Shown here: positions 16,200 through 25,866 of the stretch, piece after piece
Position numbering within the stretch: position 1 is the stretch's first letter
Layout: each line of letters begins with the position of its first letter
NCBI GenBank assembly: GCA_023229645.1
Contig: JALNYU010000002.1
Location: forward strand, 248,001-312,000
DNA: 64,000 nucleotides
Source of the DNA: Nevskia sp.
Lineage (GTDB): Bacteria; Pseudomonadota; Gammaproteobacteria; Nevskiales; Nevskiaceae
Direction: 5' to 3'
Made by a program: the position numbers and the translations under genes
The notes under the pieces: generated by a model
Databases searched by the model: none
What the model saw: only the letters and a program-made list of their open reading frames with translations
What the model was told of the DNA's origin: nothing

Positions 16200-16295
16200 C
16201 GCGCGGTGCCCGGATTGGTTAGAGTTTCCCGGTGTTTGCGTTTGATTGCTGCGTGGGCCAATCGCGTTGCCCCGTCTCCGCTCAGGTAAAGCTAG

Positions 16296-16496
16296 ATGCC
16301 GTCGATGACTGACCCGGAATCTCCGTGCATTGGGGTCTGCAGGCTTAATCAGGATTCCTTTTGCGTCGGCTGCGGCCGCAGTATCAGCGAGATCGCCGAG
16401 TGGCCGCGCGCCAGCCGGTTTCGCCGGCGCGTACTCGTCGAAATCGCCCAGGTGCGTTTAACGGCTTTGACAGAAGCCGATAAAAAAGACAGTTAA
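16296..16496 (+). CDS. DUF1289 family small Cys-rich protein
   Basis: A 66-residue protein with the DUF1289 pattern S-P-C-I-G-V-C-x(8)-C-x-G-C-G-R-S, followed by I-x-E-I-A-E-W. The four Cys residues look like a metal site (zinc or Fe-S). Function of the family is not established. An internal ATG at 16305 is an equally plausible start, because the conserved part begins just after it. It lies about 100 bp downstream of pyrD. Confidence 0.8.
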   Translation: MPSMTDPESPCIGVCRLNQDSFCVGCGRSISEIAEWPRASRFRRRVLVEIAQVRLTALTEADKKDS

Positions 16497-16552
16497 AGCA
16501 GTGATCTAAGCTGATAATTTAAAGCGATATCGAGCGTATTTTGGGCTGCGAT

Positions 16553-16978
16553 TTACTTTACGGTTTGCTCGATTTCGGTCACTGCGCCGTTTCTAAAGAC
16601 GACGCGTAGTTTTTCGTCTTTATCGTAACTACCGCCGGTGCCGGTGGAAACCGCACCGCCGCCACCGAAACCGCTGTGGCCGAAGCTGCCGCCGCCAATG
16701 CCAATACTAAACGCCGGGCCAGACTTGCCGTAGCCCCAGACTTCGGCGTCGCCGGTATCGGTTTTGCGGGTCGATTTACGGGTCGGCTCGCCGAGCGCCA
16801 GACGCACCTGCTCCGGGGTAAAGCCGATATCGATTTCGCCCGCGGAAATTTTTCTTTGCACTTCAGCCGGGTAGCGCTCGTAGGCGCTGCGCTGGTGCTC
16901 GATCCGGGAACTGGGGGTGCTGCTGCAGGCGGCGAGCGCCACGACGCTGACGAGGAGGAGTAAACGGCGCATGGTCAT
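16553..16978 (-). CDS. Small lipoprotein with BamE/SmpA-like fold
   Basis: About 141 residues. An N-terminal lipoprotein signal peptide ends in V-A-L-A-A-C (lipobox), so the mature protein is lipid-anchored. The segment I-D-I-G-F-T-P-E-Q-V-R-L-A-L-G-E-P is typical of BamE/SmpA-like domains, and the C-terminus has a V-V-F-R-N-G strand. Between them lies a Gly/Ser-rich loop. The start at 16978 has AAGGG about 7 nt upstream; the next in-frame ATG is 6 nt downstream. It is not BamE itself and its role is unknown. Confidence 0.75.
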   Translation of the reverse strand: MTMRRLLLLVSVVALAACSSTPSSRIEHQRSAYERYPAEVQRKISAGEIDIGFTPEQVRLALGEPTRKSTRKTDTGDAEVWGYGKSGPAFSIGIGGGSFGHSGFGGGGAVSTGTGGSYDKDEKLRVVFRNGAVTEIEQTVK

Positions 16979-17073
16979 TGAAATCCCTTGGGCATAGAAG
17001 ACGTTCGTTACCAACGTCATCGGAATAGACCGGCAAAGCGGCTGCAAGTTGCGGCGGCTGACTTAAACCGGCG

Positions 17074-17568
17074 CTAAAGGCCTAACACGCGCAGTTCGCG
17101 CGCGGTTGGCGACTCGTCCCATAGCTGCAGAAATTCGCCGCTGCGCTGCTTGCCCATGAGCGCCGCCTCTGGCGTGTAGCGGGCGTAGAGCGCGTCGGGC
17201 TCGCGCCGTTCGAGCACGGCGCGTTGATCGGCGATCAATAATTCGCCGCGATGGGTAAGCACGCGTTCTTCGAGCAGCTCTCGAAATTGAATGCGGCTCG
17301 GCAATTGCCGGCCGAGTTCGATCAGTCGATGCCCGCCTTGCACGGCGAGCCGCGGTTGGTTGATCAGCACGTGCAGCTGGGCGTGGTCGTCAGCGAGCAC
17401 GAAGCGTTTGACGGCCTCGACAAAAGCATCGCCGCCGTACAAGCGGCGGTCGAAGTCGTAAGTCAGCAAGAGCAGCTGGCGCCGAGCGCCTTGGGCGATT
17501 GCCAGCGCGGTGAGCGCGAACTCACCGCGACCTTCGATTTTTTCCGCTGCAGGGGCGTCGCTGCTCAT
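17074..17568 (-). CDS. DUF7931-type conserved protein, phospholipase-D-like fold
   Basis: A 164-residue soluble protein. It has the A-L-x-I-A-x-x-A-R-R-x-L-x-L-x-T-Y-D-F-D block that starts a family usually seen as a separate protein or as a domain attached to acetyltransferases. The overall strand/helix order resembles half of a PLD-type domain, but no HKD motif is present, so catalysis is unlikely. Its ATG overlaps the purB stop (ATGA), indicating co-transcription and coupled translation with adenylosuccinate lyase. Function unknown. Confidence 0.7.
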   Translation of the reverse strand: MSSDAPAAEKIEGRGEFALTALAIAQGARRQLLLLTYDFDRRLYGGDAFVEAVKRFVLADDHAQLHVLINQPRLAVQGGHRLIELGRQLPSRIQFRELLEERVLTHRGELLIADQRAVLERREPDALYARYTPEAALMGKQRSGEFLQLWDESPTARELRVLGL

Positions 17569-18938
17569 GGCTCTAGCGATTTTGCCTGTTCGGCGGCGTT
17601 GCCGGTGTAGCTGGCCGGCGTCATCGCCAGCAGGCGCTGTTTGGCGTCGGCCGGCAGCGCTAGTGTTTCGACGAAGGCGCGGATCGCGTCGCGGCCGAGT
17701 TTCTGGCCCCGTGTCAGCTTTTTCAACTGCTCGTACGGTTCTGGCAGGCCGTAGCGGCGCATCACGGTTTGGATGGCTTCGCCGAGCACTTCCCAGTTGT
17801 CGTCGAGATCGGCGGCGAGGCGCTTCGGCTCGGCTTCGAGCTTGCTGATGCCTTTTTCGATCGCGGCAAACGCGATGATCGAATGGGCAACGCCGACGCC
17901 GAGATTACGCAGCACGGTGGAGTCGGTGAGATCACGCTGCCAACGCGAGATCGGCAGTTTTTGCGTCAGGTGATCCAGCAAGGCGTTGCCGATGCCGAGA
18001 TTGCCTTCGGCGTTTTCGAAGTCGATCGGGTTGACCTTATGCGGCATCGTGCTGCTGCCGACTTCGCCTTCGACCGTGCGCTGCTTGAAATAGCCAACCG
18101 AAATATAGGCCCAGACATCGCGGCTGAAATCGAGCAGGATCGTGTTGGCGCGCATCAGCGCGTGGAAATAGCGGGCGATGAAGTCGTGATTTTCGATCTG
18201 CGTCGTGTACGGGTTCTGCACCAGCCCCAGCGATTCGATCAGCGCTTCGCTCAGGCTTGGCCAGTCAACGTCGGGATACGCCGCAAAATGCGCGTTGTAG
18301 TTGCCGACGGCGCCGTTGGCCTTGCCGAATAGCGCGACGGTGGCGAGCTGGTTGCGCTCGATGATCAAGCGATGGGCAAACACCGCGATCTCTTTGCCGA
18401 GCGTCGTCGGGCTCGCCGGCTGGCCGTGCGTGCGTGCGAGCATTGGCTGGTCGGCGTAGCGGTGGGCGAGATCGGCTAGCGAGGTGATCAGCTTATCCAG
18501 CGCCGGCTGCAACACCAGTTCGCGGGCATCGCGCAGCATCAGCGCGTAGGCGAGGTTGTTGATGTCTTCCGAGGTGCAGGCGAAGTGGATGAATTCACTG
18601 ATCGCCGCCAGTTCTGGGTGATCTTTAATCTGCGCCTTCAGATAGTACTCGACGGCTTTTACGTCGTGATTCGTGGTTTTTTCGAAGGCTTTCACCTGCT
18701 GCGCTTCGGTGGCGTCGAAGCCATCAGCAATCGCTTCCAGCCGCGCGACCGCACTGGCCGACAGCGGCGGCACTTCGAGGATGCCGGGGTGGGCGGCGAG
18801 CGCTTGCAACCAGCGGATTTCGACCAACACCCGGTAACGGATCAAGCCGTACTCGCTGAAGATCAGCCGTAGGCTATGGGTTTTCTCGGCATAACGGCCA
18901 TCGATTGGCGAGATGGCGGTAAGCGGGCTCAGATTCAT
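17565..18938 (-). CDS. purB: Adenylosuccinate lyase
   Basis: A 457-residue PurB of the longer gammaproteobacterial type. It cleaves adenylosuccinate to AMP and fumarate, and SAICAR to AICAR, in purine synthesis. The superfamily signature S-S-T-M-P-H-K-V-N-P carries the mobile catalytic loop; T-S-E-D-I-N-N and R-T-H-G-Q-P are the substrate-binding blocks. The start at 18938 gives the standard N-terminus (MNLSPLTAISPIDGRY); further in-frame codons upstream are not supported. Divergent from fumC, which uses the same fold. Confidence 0.96.
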   Translation of the reverse strand: MNLSPLTAISPIDGRYAEKTHSLRLIFSEYGLIRYRVLVEIRWLQALAAHPGILEVPPLSASAVARLEAIADGFDATEAQQVKAFEKTTNHDVKAVEYYLKAQIKDHPELAAISEFIHFACTSEDINNLAYALMLRDARELVLQPALDKLITSLADLAHRYADQPMLARTHGQPASPTTLGKEIAVFAHRLIIERNQLATVALFGKANGAVGNYNAHFAAYPDVDWPSLSEALIESLGLVQNPYTTQIENHDFIARYFHALMRANTILLDFSRDVWAYISVGYFKQRTVEGEVGSSTMPHKVNPIDFENAEGNLGIGNALLDHLTQKLPISRWQRDLTDSTVLRNLGVGVAHSIIAFAAIEKGISKLEAEPKRLAADLDDNWEVLGEAIQTVMRRYGLPEPYEQLKKLTRGQKLGRDAIRAFVETLALPADAKQRLLAMTPASYTGNAAEQAKSLEP

Positions 18939-19146
18939 GGTGTGTAATTCGCTCGAAACGGGTGGGGCAAGCGGCCTTGCGGCCGATGTGCTGCGCGCGG
19001 TGACAATGCCGACAGCTTGCGCGCCGCCGGATTTTACGCGAGCCTCAGAAATTATTGGGGCCCCAGGCGGGTATTGAGCGCTACTATAGGCTGCGTATTG
19101 GTAACTCAATGATTATCCGAGGCCGGTTTCCGGTGGCGTGTTCATC

Positions 19147-20550
19147 ATGGTCAAGTTCCGTATTGAGCGCGACAGCATGGGCGAGGTGCAGATCCCACTC
19201 GCAGCACTGTGGGGGCCGCAAACGCAGCGTGCCGTCAACAATTTTCCGGTATCGGGGTTGCGGTTGCCGCGCGTCTTTATTCGCGCACTGGCGCTAATTA
19301 AGGCCAGCGCTGCCGAGGTCAATGCCGAACTTGGGTTGCTCGATAATCCCCGTGCGCAGGCTATCGTCGCCGCGGCGTTGGAAGTCGCAACTGGCCGGCA
19401 CGATGCGCAGTTTCCGGTCGATGTTTTTCAAACCGGCTCTGGCACGTCGAGCAATATGAACGCGAACGAGGTCATTGCCCGGCTGGCAACGCAGGCGGCG
19501 GACGTCGATGTGCATCCCAACGACCACCTGAATCTGGGGCAGTCGTCGAACGACACCATCCCAACCGCGATCCACGTTGCCGCCTGCCTGGCGTTGAGCG
19601 AGACCTTATTGCCGGCGATGAAGCAATTGGCGAAAGCGATTGAAAAGAAAGCGCAGGCGCTGAAAGGGATTACGAAGACCGGCCGCACTCATTTGATGGA
19701 CGCGATGCCGCTGCGCTTTGATCAAGAACTCGGCGGCTGGGCGGCCCAGGTTCGCGCCGGCGCCGAGCGCGTTAAGCAAGCGGGTTTGGCGCTGCGCCAT
19801 CTGCCGCAGGGCGGCACGGCAGTGGGAACCGGCATTAACGCCCATCCGAAATTTGCCGAGAAATTCGCCAAGCGCCTGAGTAAGCGCATCGGCATTCCGT
19901 TTGCGCCCAGCGCTGATTTTTTTGCCGCGTTATCGGGCCAGGACGCCGCCGTCGCCGCTTCCGGCGCACTGAAATCGTATGCGGTGAGCTTGAACAAAAT
20001 CGCCAACGATTTGCGCTGGATGAATTCCGGCCCACTGGCGGGCCTCGGCGAAATTGCGCTGCCGGCGCTGCAGCCGGGCTCCAGCATCATGCCGGGCAAG
20101 GTGAACCCGGTTATTCCGGAGAGCGTCTGCATGGTTGCGGCACAAGTGATCGGCAACGACGCGGCGATTACGTTCGCTGGCGCCAGCGGCAATTTCCAGC
20201 TGAACACGATGTTGCCGCTGATCGCCTACAACCTGCTGCAGTCGATTGAATTGCTCGCGAACGTGTCGCGCTTGCTGGCGGAGTTGGCTATTGCCGGCTT
20301 CACCGTCAACGAAGCGCAGGTAAGCGCCGCGCTGGCTAAAAACCCGGTGTTGATTACCGCGCTAAACGGCTTGATCGGCTACGAGCGCGGTGCGGCGATT
20401 GCCAAACAGGCGTACGCCGAAGGCCGCCCGGTGCTCGATGTTGCGATTGAGCAAACCGCGTTCAGCGAGGCGGAACTGCGCGAGTTGCTCAATCCCGCCG
20501 CACTGACGCACGGCGGGATCAAAGGGCCGCCGGGCGCCGCTGGCGGCTGA
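19147..20550 (+). CDS. fumC: Class II fumarate hydratase
   Basis: A 467-residue iron-independent fumarase that interconverts fumarate and malate. It has the superfamily signature G-S-S-I-M-P-G-K-V-N-P, the G-S-G-T-S-S-N-M-N-x-N-E block and the H-P-N-D-H-x-N-x-x-Q-S-S-N-D segment. The ATG at 19147 matches the usual start (x-x-F-R-I-E-R-D-S-M-G-E); a GTG three codons upstream is the alternative. The upstream 200 bp is shared with divergent purB and should contain promoters for both. Confidence 0.95.
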   Translation: MVKFRIERDSMGEVQIPLAALWGPQTQRAVNNFPVSGLRLPRVFIRALALIKASAAEVNAELGLLDNPRAQAIVAAALEVATGRHDAQFPVDVFQTGSGTSSNMNANEVIARLATQAADVDVHPNDHLNLGQSSNDTIPTAIHVAACLALSETLLPAMKQLAKAIEKKAQALKGITKTGRTHLMDAMPLRFDQELGGWAAQVRAGAERVKQAGLALRHLPQGGTAVGTGINAHPKFAEKFAKRLSKRIGIPFAPSADFFAALSGQDAAVAASGALKSYAVSLNKIANDLRWMNSGPLAGLGEIALPALQPGSSIMPGKVNPVIPESVCMVAAQVIGNDAAITFAGASGNFQLNTMLPLIAYNLLQSIELLANVSRLLAELAIAGFTVNEAQVSAALAKNPVLITALNGLIGYERGAAIAKQAYAEGRPVLDVAIEQTAFSEAELRELLNPAALTHGGIKGPPGAAGG

Positions 20551-20558
20551 GTAGAGAC

Positions 20559-22406
20559 CTAGCCTGCGTTCGCACGCTGCGCAATCCAGGCATCGACGTG
20601 CTTCTCCAACACATCGAGCGGCAAGGCGCCGGAGCCCAGTACGACATCATGAAATGCGCGGACATCAAATTTCTCGCCGAGCTTGTCCTGCGCGCGGGCG
20701 CGTAGTTCTTTGATTTTAAGTTCGCCGATTTTGTACGCGAGCGCTTGGCCGGGCCAGGCGATGTAACGGTCGATTTCGTTGGTGATGTCGAGATCGGTGC
20801 GCGGCGTATTGTCTTTGAAGAAATCGATCGCCTGTTGGCGCGACCATCCTTTCGCGTGCATGCCGGTGTCGACGACGAGCCGGACCGCGCGCCACATTTG
20901 GTAGGTCAACTGGCCGAACTTAGAATACGGATCCTGATAAAGGCCGAGATCGGGCCCTAGGCTTTCCGCATACAGACCCCAGCCTTCGACGAACGCGGTG
21001 TAGCCCGCTTGTCGGCGGAACTCTGGCAGGCTGCCGAGTTCCTGCTGCAGCGCGATCTGTAAGTGATGCCCAGGTACGGCTTCGTGCAGCGTCAGCGCTT
21101 CTTGTTCCCATTTCGGGCGGCTGCCGGGCCGATAGAGATTGGCGTAGAACGTGCCGCCGCGCGTGCCATCCGCCGCGCCTTGTTGGTAGTAGGCCGTCGT
21201 GGTATCCGGCGCGATCGCCGCTGGGATCGGTTTCACGCCGTAGGGCTGACGCGGTAGCGTGCCGAATAGTTTCGGCAATTCTTGGTCGATGCGCTTACCG
21301 ATGACCCGATAGCTGGCCAGCAACTCGTCGCCATTGCGGTAGAAAAAGCGTTTGTCGGTGCGCAAATAGCGGAAAAACGCTTTCAAGTCACCGTTGAATT
21401 TGACGCTTTTCTTCACCAGCTCCATTTCGCTACGAATCCGAGCCACCTCTTTCAAGCCTAATTCGTGGATGTCATCCGGCAGCCGATTGGTCGTGGTATG
21501 GCTGCGTATGGCGAAGGCGTAATCGTCACGGCCATCGGGTAAATCGGTGGCGGCGATGCTATCGCGACAGCCGGGCAGATATTCCTTCACGAAGACGTCT
21601 TTGAAGCGACGATATGACGGAATAACGACATCGCGAATCGCATCGCGTGCGTCGGCTCTGAGTTGCGCTTGCACATCCAGCGGGATGTCATTTGGAAATG
21701 TTTTAAACGGCGCGTAAAACGGGCTGGCCTCGGGTTGGGTGACGATCTGCTTTTCGATCTGCGCCGGTACGCGCTGCATGATGATTTTCGGCGCGGTTCG
21801 GCCTTCGGCGAGGCCGGTCCGCAGCAGGATAATATTTTGATCGATCAGCACCCCGATGCTGCGCAGCCGGGCAAGCCAGTTCTGATAATCCTTAACCGTT
21901 TGAAACGGCAAAATTTCAGTGACTTGATTGGCTGTTTGGACGCCGGCCATATGGTTCAGTGGCATCAAAAAATGCCGGTACCGATAAGCTTCGATGACAC
22001 GGCTAAGCTCTTGCCGAAACAGATCGAGATTAAGTTGGTCGGCAGCGTTCAGCCGCTCGCGGTCGATTTCCAGCAGCGCTTGCAGTGCCGCGATATCGGC
22101 TTCGTGGCTGGCTTTAATCGCGTCGAGGCTGGCGTTGGTCCAGCGGTCATCGTAGCGATGATCGCCGAGGATTGAGGTGTTTTCTGGGTTTTCCCACAAG
22201 CTGCGTTGCCATTCAGCTTCGAGCAGCGTTTGGAGTTGTTGCGCGGGATTGGTATTGGCCGCCGGCGGCTCTAGTGCAAGCACGGCCGGCGGGATAGTCG
22301 TCGATGGCGCTTGCGGTGCGGTGCTTGCACAACCGGCAATCAGTACCAGCGCTGTCGCGCCCGCGAGTACGTTGAAACAGTTCAAGGTGTTCCCCTTCGA
22401 TTGCAT
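20559..22406 (-). CDS. DUF885 family lipoprotein, putative metallopeptidase
   Basis: A 615-residue protein. A signal peptide ends in L-I-A-G-C, so it is probably an outer-membrane or periplasmic lipoprotein. The DUF885 signature L-H-E-A-V-P-G-H-H-L-Q near residue 445 is the presumed zinc-binding site. A second block, E-G-W-G-L-Y-A-E-S-L, is also characteristic. The family is annotated as peptidase-like on the basis of these motifs; activity has not been shown for most members. The ATG at 22406 has no clear Shine-Dalgarno. A TTG eight codons downstream (22382), preceded by AAGGGGA, would give a tighter signal peptide and may be the true start. Confidence 0.8.
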   Translation of the reverse strand: MQSKGNTLNCFNVLAGATALVLIAGCASTAPQAPSTTIPPAVLALEPPAANTNPAQQLQTLLEAEWQRSLWENPENTSILGDHRYDDRWTNASLDAIKASHEADIAALQALLEIDRERLNAADQLNLDLFRQELSRVIEAYRYRHFLMPLNHMAGVQTANQVTEILPFQTVKDYQNWLARLRSIGVLIDQNIILLRTGLAEGRTAPKIIMQRVPAQIEKQIVTQPEASPFYAPFKTFPNDIPLDVQAQLRADARDAIRDVVIPSYRRFKDVFVKEYLPGCRDSIAATDLPDGRDDYAFAIRSHTTTNRLPDDIHELGLKEVARIRSEMELVKKSVKFNGDLKAFFRYLRTDKRFFYRNGDELLASYRVIGKRIDQELPKLFGTLPRQPYGVKPIPAAIAPDTTTAYYQQGAADGTRGGTFYANLYRPGSRPKWEQEALTLHEAVPGHHLQIALQQELGSLPEFRRQAGYTAFVEGWGLYAESLGPDLGLYQDPYSKFGQLTYQMWRAVRLVVDTGMHAKGWSRQQAIDFFKDNTPRTDLDITNEIDRYIAWPGQALAYKIGELKIKELRARAQDKLGEKFDVRAFHDVVLGSGALPLDVLEKHVDAWIAQRANAG

Positions 22407-22459
22407 AAGCGGTTGTTACTGGGCGTAGCGCTCGCGGCTTTTGTCCGCCGCGCACGTGG

Positions 22460-23818
22460 TTATTCGATGTTTAGCTTTTTAATGCGATAGCGCAACGACC
22501 GGAACGACATGCCGAGCAGAGCCGCCGCCTTTGTCTTGTTGTAACGGGCTTTCTCGAGCGCTTCTAATATCGCGCGCCGCTCCATATCTTCCATCTGGCT
22601 TTCCAGGCCAGCGCCGCCGTGCGGCGCGACCACCGCGGCGGCAGCGGCAGCGGCAGCAGGCGCCGCCACCGCGCAGGCGCCGTCGTTGCGGAGTTTGAGG
22701 TCCGATGCCGCAATATGGCTGCCGTCGCTGAGCGTAACCGCGCGCTCTAGCAGATTTTCCAACTCCCGAACGTTGCCTGGAAACGCATAACTTTGCAGAT
22801 GTTTTTGCGCTTCGGCGTCAAGCGTGGGTGTTGCCGGCAGGCCGTTTGTCTTGGCGAGCTTTGTCAGAATCGCAGCGGCGAGCAACGGAATATCTTCGGG
22901 CCGTTCGCGCAACGGCGGCGTTCGCACTTCGATGACGTTCAACCGGTAGTAAAGATCTTGCCGGAAGCTGCCCTCGGTAAGCAGCGCAGCCAGATTTTTA
23001 TGCGTCGCCGAGATGATGCGCACGTTAACGGGGAACTCGGTTTCGGCGCCGACCGGCCGCACCGAGCGTTCTTGCAGCGCACGTAATAATTTAACCTGCA
23101 TATGCAACGGCAGATCGCCGACTTCGTCGAGGAACAGCGTGCCGCCTTCGGCCGCTTGAAACAGGCCCGCTTTGTCCCGCGTTGCGCCGGTAAACGCGCC
23201 TTTTACGTGACCAAAGAACTCGCTTTCCATGAGTTCGGCGGGAATTGCGCCGCAATTCACCGGTACAAACGGCGCCTCGGCCCGGGGGCTGCGGGTGTGG
23301 ATCAGGCGTGCGACCAATTCTTTCCCGGTGCCCGATTCGCCGGTGATGTGTACCGGCGCCTGACTGCGCGCGAGGCGCTCGATCAAGGCGCGTAGCGCGT
23401 CGATTGCTGGCGCCTGACCCAATAAGCCGCCGTCGCTGCCGTTGCCAGCGTTTTTCAATTTAAGCGCGGTATCGACAAGCTTGCGCAGGATCGTTAAGTC
23501 GATTGGCTTCGAAACAAAATCAAACGCGCCCGCTTTTAGGCTTTCAACAGCGGCCTGGGCGCTGCCGTACGCGGTAATTACCGCAACCGGAATGCCGGGG
23601 TATTTCTTTTGGATTTGCGTAACTAATTCGATGCCGCTGCCATCGGGCAGGCGCATGTCGGTCAGGCAGAGGTCAAAACTCTGCCGCGCCAAGTGCTCGT
23701 TGGCCTCGATCAGGCTGCCAGCGGACATGGCCTTCAACCCCATTCGTTGTAGGGTTATTTCCAGTAGTTCGCGGATATCCGCTTCGTCATCGACGATCAG
23801 CGCAACGGCTTTGCTCAT
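22460..23818 (-). CDS. pilR: Sigma-54-dependent response regulator (PilR-like)
   Basis: A 452-residue NtrC-family regulator. Residues 1-120 form the receiver, with D-D-E acidic pocket, phosphoacceptor Asp in L-T-D-M-R-L-P and K in S-K-P. An AAA+ domain (about 135-370) has Walker A GESGTGKE and the sigma-54-contacting G-A-F-T-G-A loop. A Fis-type helix-turn-helix ends the protein (N-K-T-K-A-A-A-L-L-G). An Ala-rich linker at about 385-400 is notable. The adjacent sensor kinase and PP0621-like gene match the PilSR locus controlling type IV pilin transcription. pilA is not in the window, so the target is inferred. Confidence 0.87.
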   Translation of the reverse strand: MSKAVALIVDDEADIRELLEITLQRMGLKAMSAGSLIEANEHLARQSFDLCLTDMRLPDGSGIELVTQIQKKYPGIPVAVITAYGSAQAAVESLKAGAFDFVSKPIDLTILRKLVDTALKLKNAGNGSDGGLLGQAPAIDALRALIERLARSQAPVHITGESGTGKELVARLIHTRSPRAEAPFVPVNCGAIPAELMESEFFGHVKGAFTGATRDKAGLFQAAEGGTLFLDEVGDLPLHMQVKLLRALQERSVRPVGAETEFPVNVRIISATHKNLAALLTEGSFRQDLYYRLNVIEVRTPPLRERPEDIPLLAAAILTKLAKTNGLPATPTLDAEAQKHLQSYAFPGNVRELENLLERAVTLSDGSHIAASDLKLRNDGACAVAAPAAAAAAAAVVAPHGGAGLESQMEDMERRAILEALEKARYNKTKAAALLGMSFRSLRYRIKKLNIE

Positions 23819-23841
23819 GAGTTAACCGACATTTCCGTTCT

Positions 23842-25437
23842 TTAGCCGGCGGCGAAAATCATACGGAACTGAGTGCCCTCCGTCCGTGGCACATGTAGTA
23901 GCCGCGCCTGATTGTATTCGCAGAGCTCTCGGGATAGATACAGGCCAAGGCCGGTCCCTTGATGGGCGGTGGTAAAGAACGGCTCGAAAACTTTATCCTG
24001 CTGATCCAACGGGATGCCGCGACCATTGTCGACAATGTCGAGATACGGGCGTTGCCCTGGATTTAAGCGGCCGGCACTGAGCTGAACGCGGACCGGATTG
24101 CCATCGGCGTGCTGACCATGCTCGAAACTATTGCGCCAAAGATTGTGCAGAATTTGGTGGAAGTGTTCGGGATCAAAACGGATCAGCAGGCTTTCTGCAA
24201 TGGGCTCGATCTCGATCAGGCCGCCACCGCCGCCTTCTTGAAACAGCGCCAACGAATATTCCAACACATCTTTCAAGGCCAGACTTTGCGGAAATGCGGT
24301 ATTTCGGCGTGACAGACGCAGGACGTCGGTCACGATTTTGTCGATCCGCACGCTGTGGCGCTGAATCATATTTAAAAAGCGCTGGTCATCGGGCGTCATA
24401 TGCGCCGATTCCGCAAGTAACTGGCTGGCGTGGTGGATCGCCGATAGCGGATTGCGGATTTCGTGCGCGATGCCGGCTGATAGACGCCCGAGCGCCGCCA
24501 GTTTCAACTGCTGAGCTTGCTCACGAACGTGGGCGGCATCCTCCAGCAGCACCAGAACGGGCGCCCAAACGCTGAAGCCGAGCCGGGTAAAGCGCGGCAG
24601 CAGCTCCGGGCCATCCGCCCGTAAAAACAGCGGCTCGCGCTGCAAATTTGGGTTTTTTTCCCAGGCGCGGAGGGCATCGTCGAGCGCCGGCATCAATTCC
24701 GCCACCGCGCGCCCTTCAGTATTGCCAACATCGCGCAGCAGCAGGCGCTTTGCCGCGGCATTCAGCATGCGCAAACGACGGTCTTCATCGACCACCATGA
24801 CTGGCGTGTCCATGCTTTCGACGATGCGCTCGTTCAACCGCGACAAACTGGCCAGATCGCTACCGACGCGTGCAGCCAAGGCTTCGCTTTTGCGCGCGCG
24901 TTGGGCCACGGCGCCGCCACCGAGCGCAGTTGCAAACAGCATCAAACCGAGCAGGCCAGCGGTCGTAAATTCCGAGGTGCCCGACACGCCGAGCGATTGC
25001 CGCCAGAACTCCGCACCAAAGAGCGTGAACGTGCCGAGCGCAGCGTGCATCAGGCTTAACCGCGGCGTCAGCACGAGGCTGCTGCCGACCGCTGGCGTAA
25101 TCAACAAGACGCCGAGGCCGCTGGAAACGCCGTGCGCGGAGTACATCAGCGCGACAATCGCAATCGTATCGACGATGAACGCGAGATGCGCTTGTAGCTG
25201 TAAGGCAGGTACACGCAATAACGTTGCCGGCAATAACAACAGCGCAGTTAACGTATAGGAGAGGACGACGAGAAAAAACTGCGCAGTCTCGACGCGATCA
25301 AACAAATACGTGCTGTAGCCAAATAAATGCAGGCCTAGCAACAGCACCACCAGCAGCAGCCGATACCCGGCTAGCGTGCGGAGAACGCGCCAATCGTCGG
25401 GGTTGGCGTAGGCATCGACATGAAGTTCAGGGAACAT
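23842..25437 (-). CDS. pilS: Sensor histidine kinase (PilS-like)
   Basis: A 531-residue kinase with six hydrophobic segments in the first 190 residues, a PAS domain (about 205-300), a HisKA dimerisation helix with catalytic His in H-E-I-R-N-P-L-S-A-I, and an HATPase domain (N-L-W-R-N-S-F-E-H-G, D-N-G-R-G-I-P, G-T-G-L-G-L-Y-L-S). Topology and order match PilS, which controls PilR phosphorylation and so pilin expression. It lies 23 bp upstream of pilR in the same operon. Confidence 0.87.
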   Translation of the reverse strand: MFPELHVDAYANPDDWRVLRTLAGYRLLLVVLLLGLHLFGYSTYLFDRVETAQFFLVVLSYTLTALLLLPATLLRVPALQLQAHLAFIVDTIAIVALMYSAHGVSSGLGVLLITPAVGSSLVLTPRLSLMHAALGTFTLFGAEFWRQSLGVSGTSEFTTAGLLGLMLFATALGGGAVAQRARKSEALAARVGSDLASLSRLNERIVESMDTPVMVVDEDRRLRMLNAAAKRLLLRDVGNTEGRAVAELMPALDDALRAWEKNPNLQREPLFLRADGPELLPRFTRLGFSVWAPVLVLLEDAAHVREQAQQLKLAALGRLSAGIAHEIRNPLSAIHHASQLLAESAHMTPDDQRFLNMIQRHSVRIDKIVTDVLRLSRRNTAFPQSLALKDVLEYSLALFQEGGGGGLIEIEPIAESLLIRFDPEHFHQILHNLWRNSFEHGQHADGNPVRVQLSAGRLNPGQRPYLDIVDNGRGIPLDQQDKVFEPFFTTAHQGTGLGLYLSRELCEYNQARLLHVPRTEGTQFRMIFAAG

Positions 25438-25475
25438 CCGTGCGCGGGTGGCATCCAGCCTGTTGTCTTGCCGGA

Positions 25476-25688
25476 CTACGAGCGATTTTTCTCGCAGGCG
25501 CCACAGCGCCCGGATGACGATAAGCTCTGGCTTGGCAGGTACAGGCCACAGCCCGCGCAGCGGGTCATCGGCTCGAAGCGATCCGGGGTTTGGGAATCGC
25601 GGCGCGAAATGTCGATGCGCCAGCGCTGTAAAATTTTATATACGAGCCAGACGATGCCGGCTAATACTAGAAGACGAAAGATATTCAT
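25476..25688 (-). CDS. PP0621-type small membrane protein with zinc-ribbon-like Cys pairs
   Basis: A 70-residue protein with one N-terminal membrane helix (residues 3-20) and two Cys pairs, C-A-G-C and C-G-A-C, about 20 residues apart, like a small zinc ribbon. This is the pattern of the PP0621 family commonly found just before pilS. It is 38 bp upstream of pilS on the same strand, so it is probably the first gene of the pilSR transcript. Function unknown. Confidence 0.75.
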   Translation of the reverse strand: MNIFRLLVLAGIVWLVYKILQRWRIDISRRDSQTPDRFEPMTRCAGCGLYLPSQSLSSSGRCGACEKNRS

Positions 25689-25866
25689 ATTAAATAATAT
25701 TGAATGAAACGTTTATTCACTGCAGTTTTCCTACAGTTTAATGGTCATACGCCTTTCCCTACGCCTTAGCTTAGGGTAAAAATGCGCCGCCAACGGTACA
25801 GGCCGTTGTATCAAATTCGCACACTATCGCGCGCACAGCCTCGTGCGCGCTTCAACTGGGGGAAGC

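Noticed and set aside
22625..22680. Simple-sequence GCC/GCA tract in pilR as a phase-variation site
   Set aside because: It encodes an Ala-rich linker in a fully open frame with interrupted triplets; slippage would add residues without shifting the frame.
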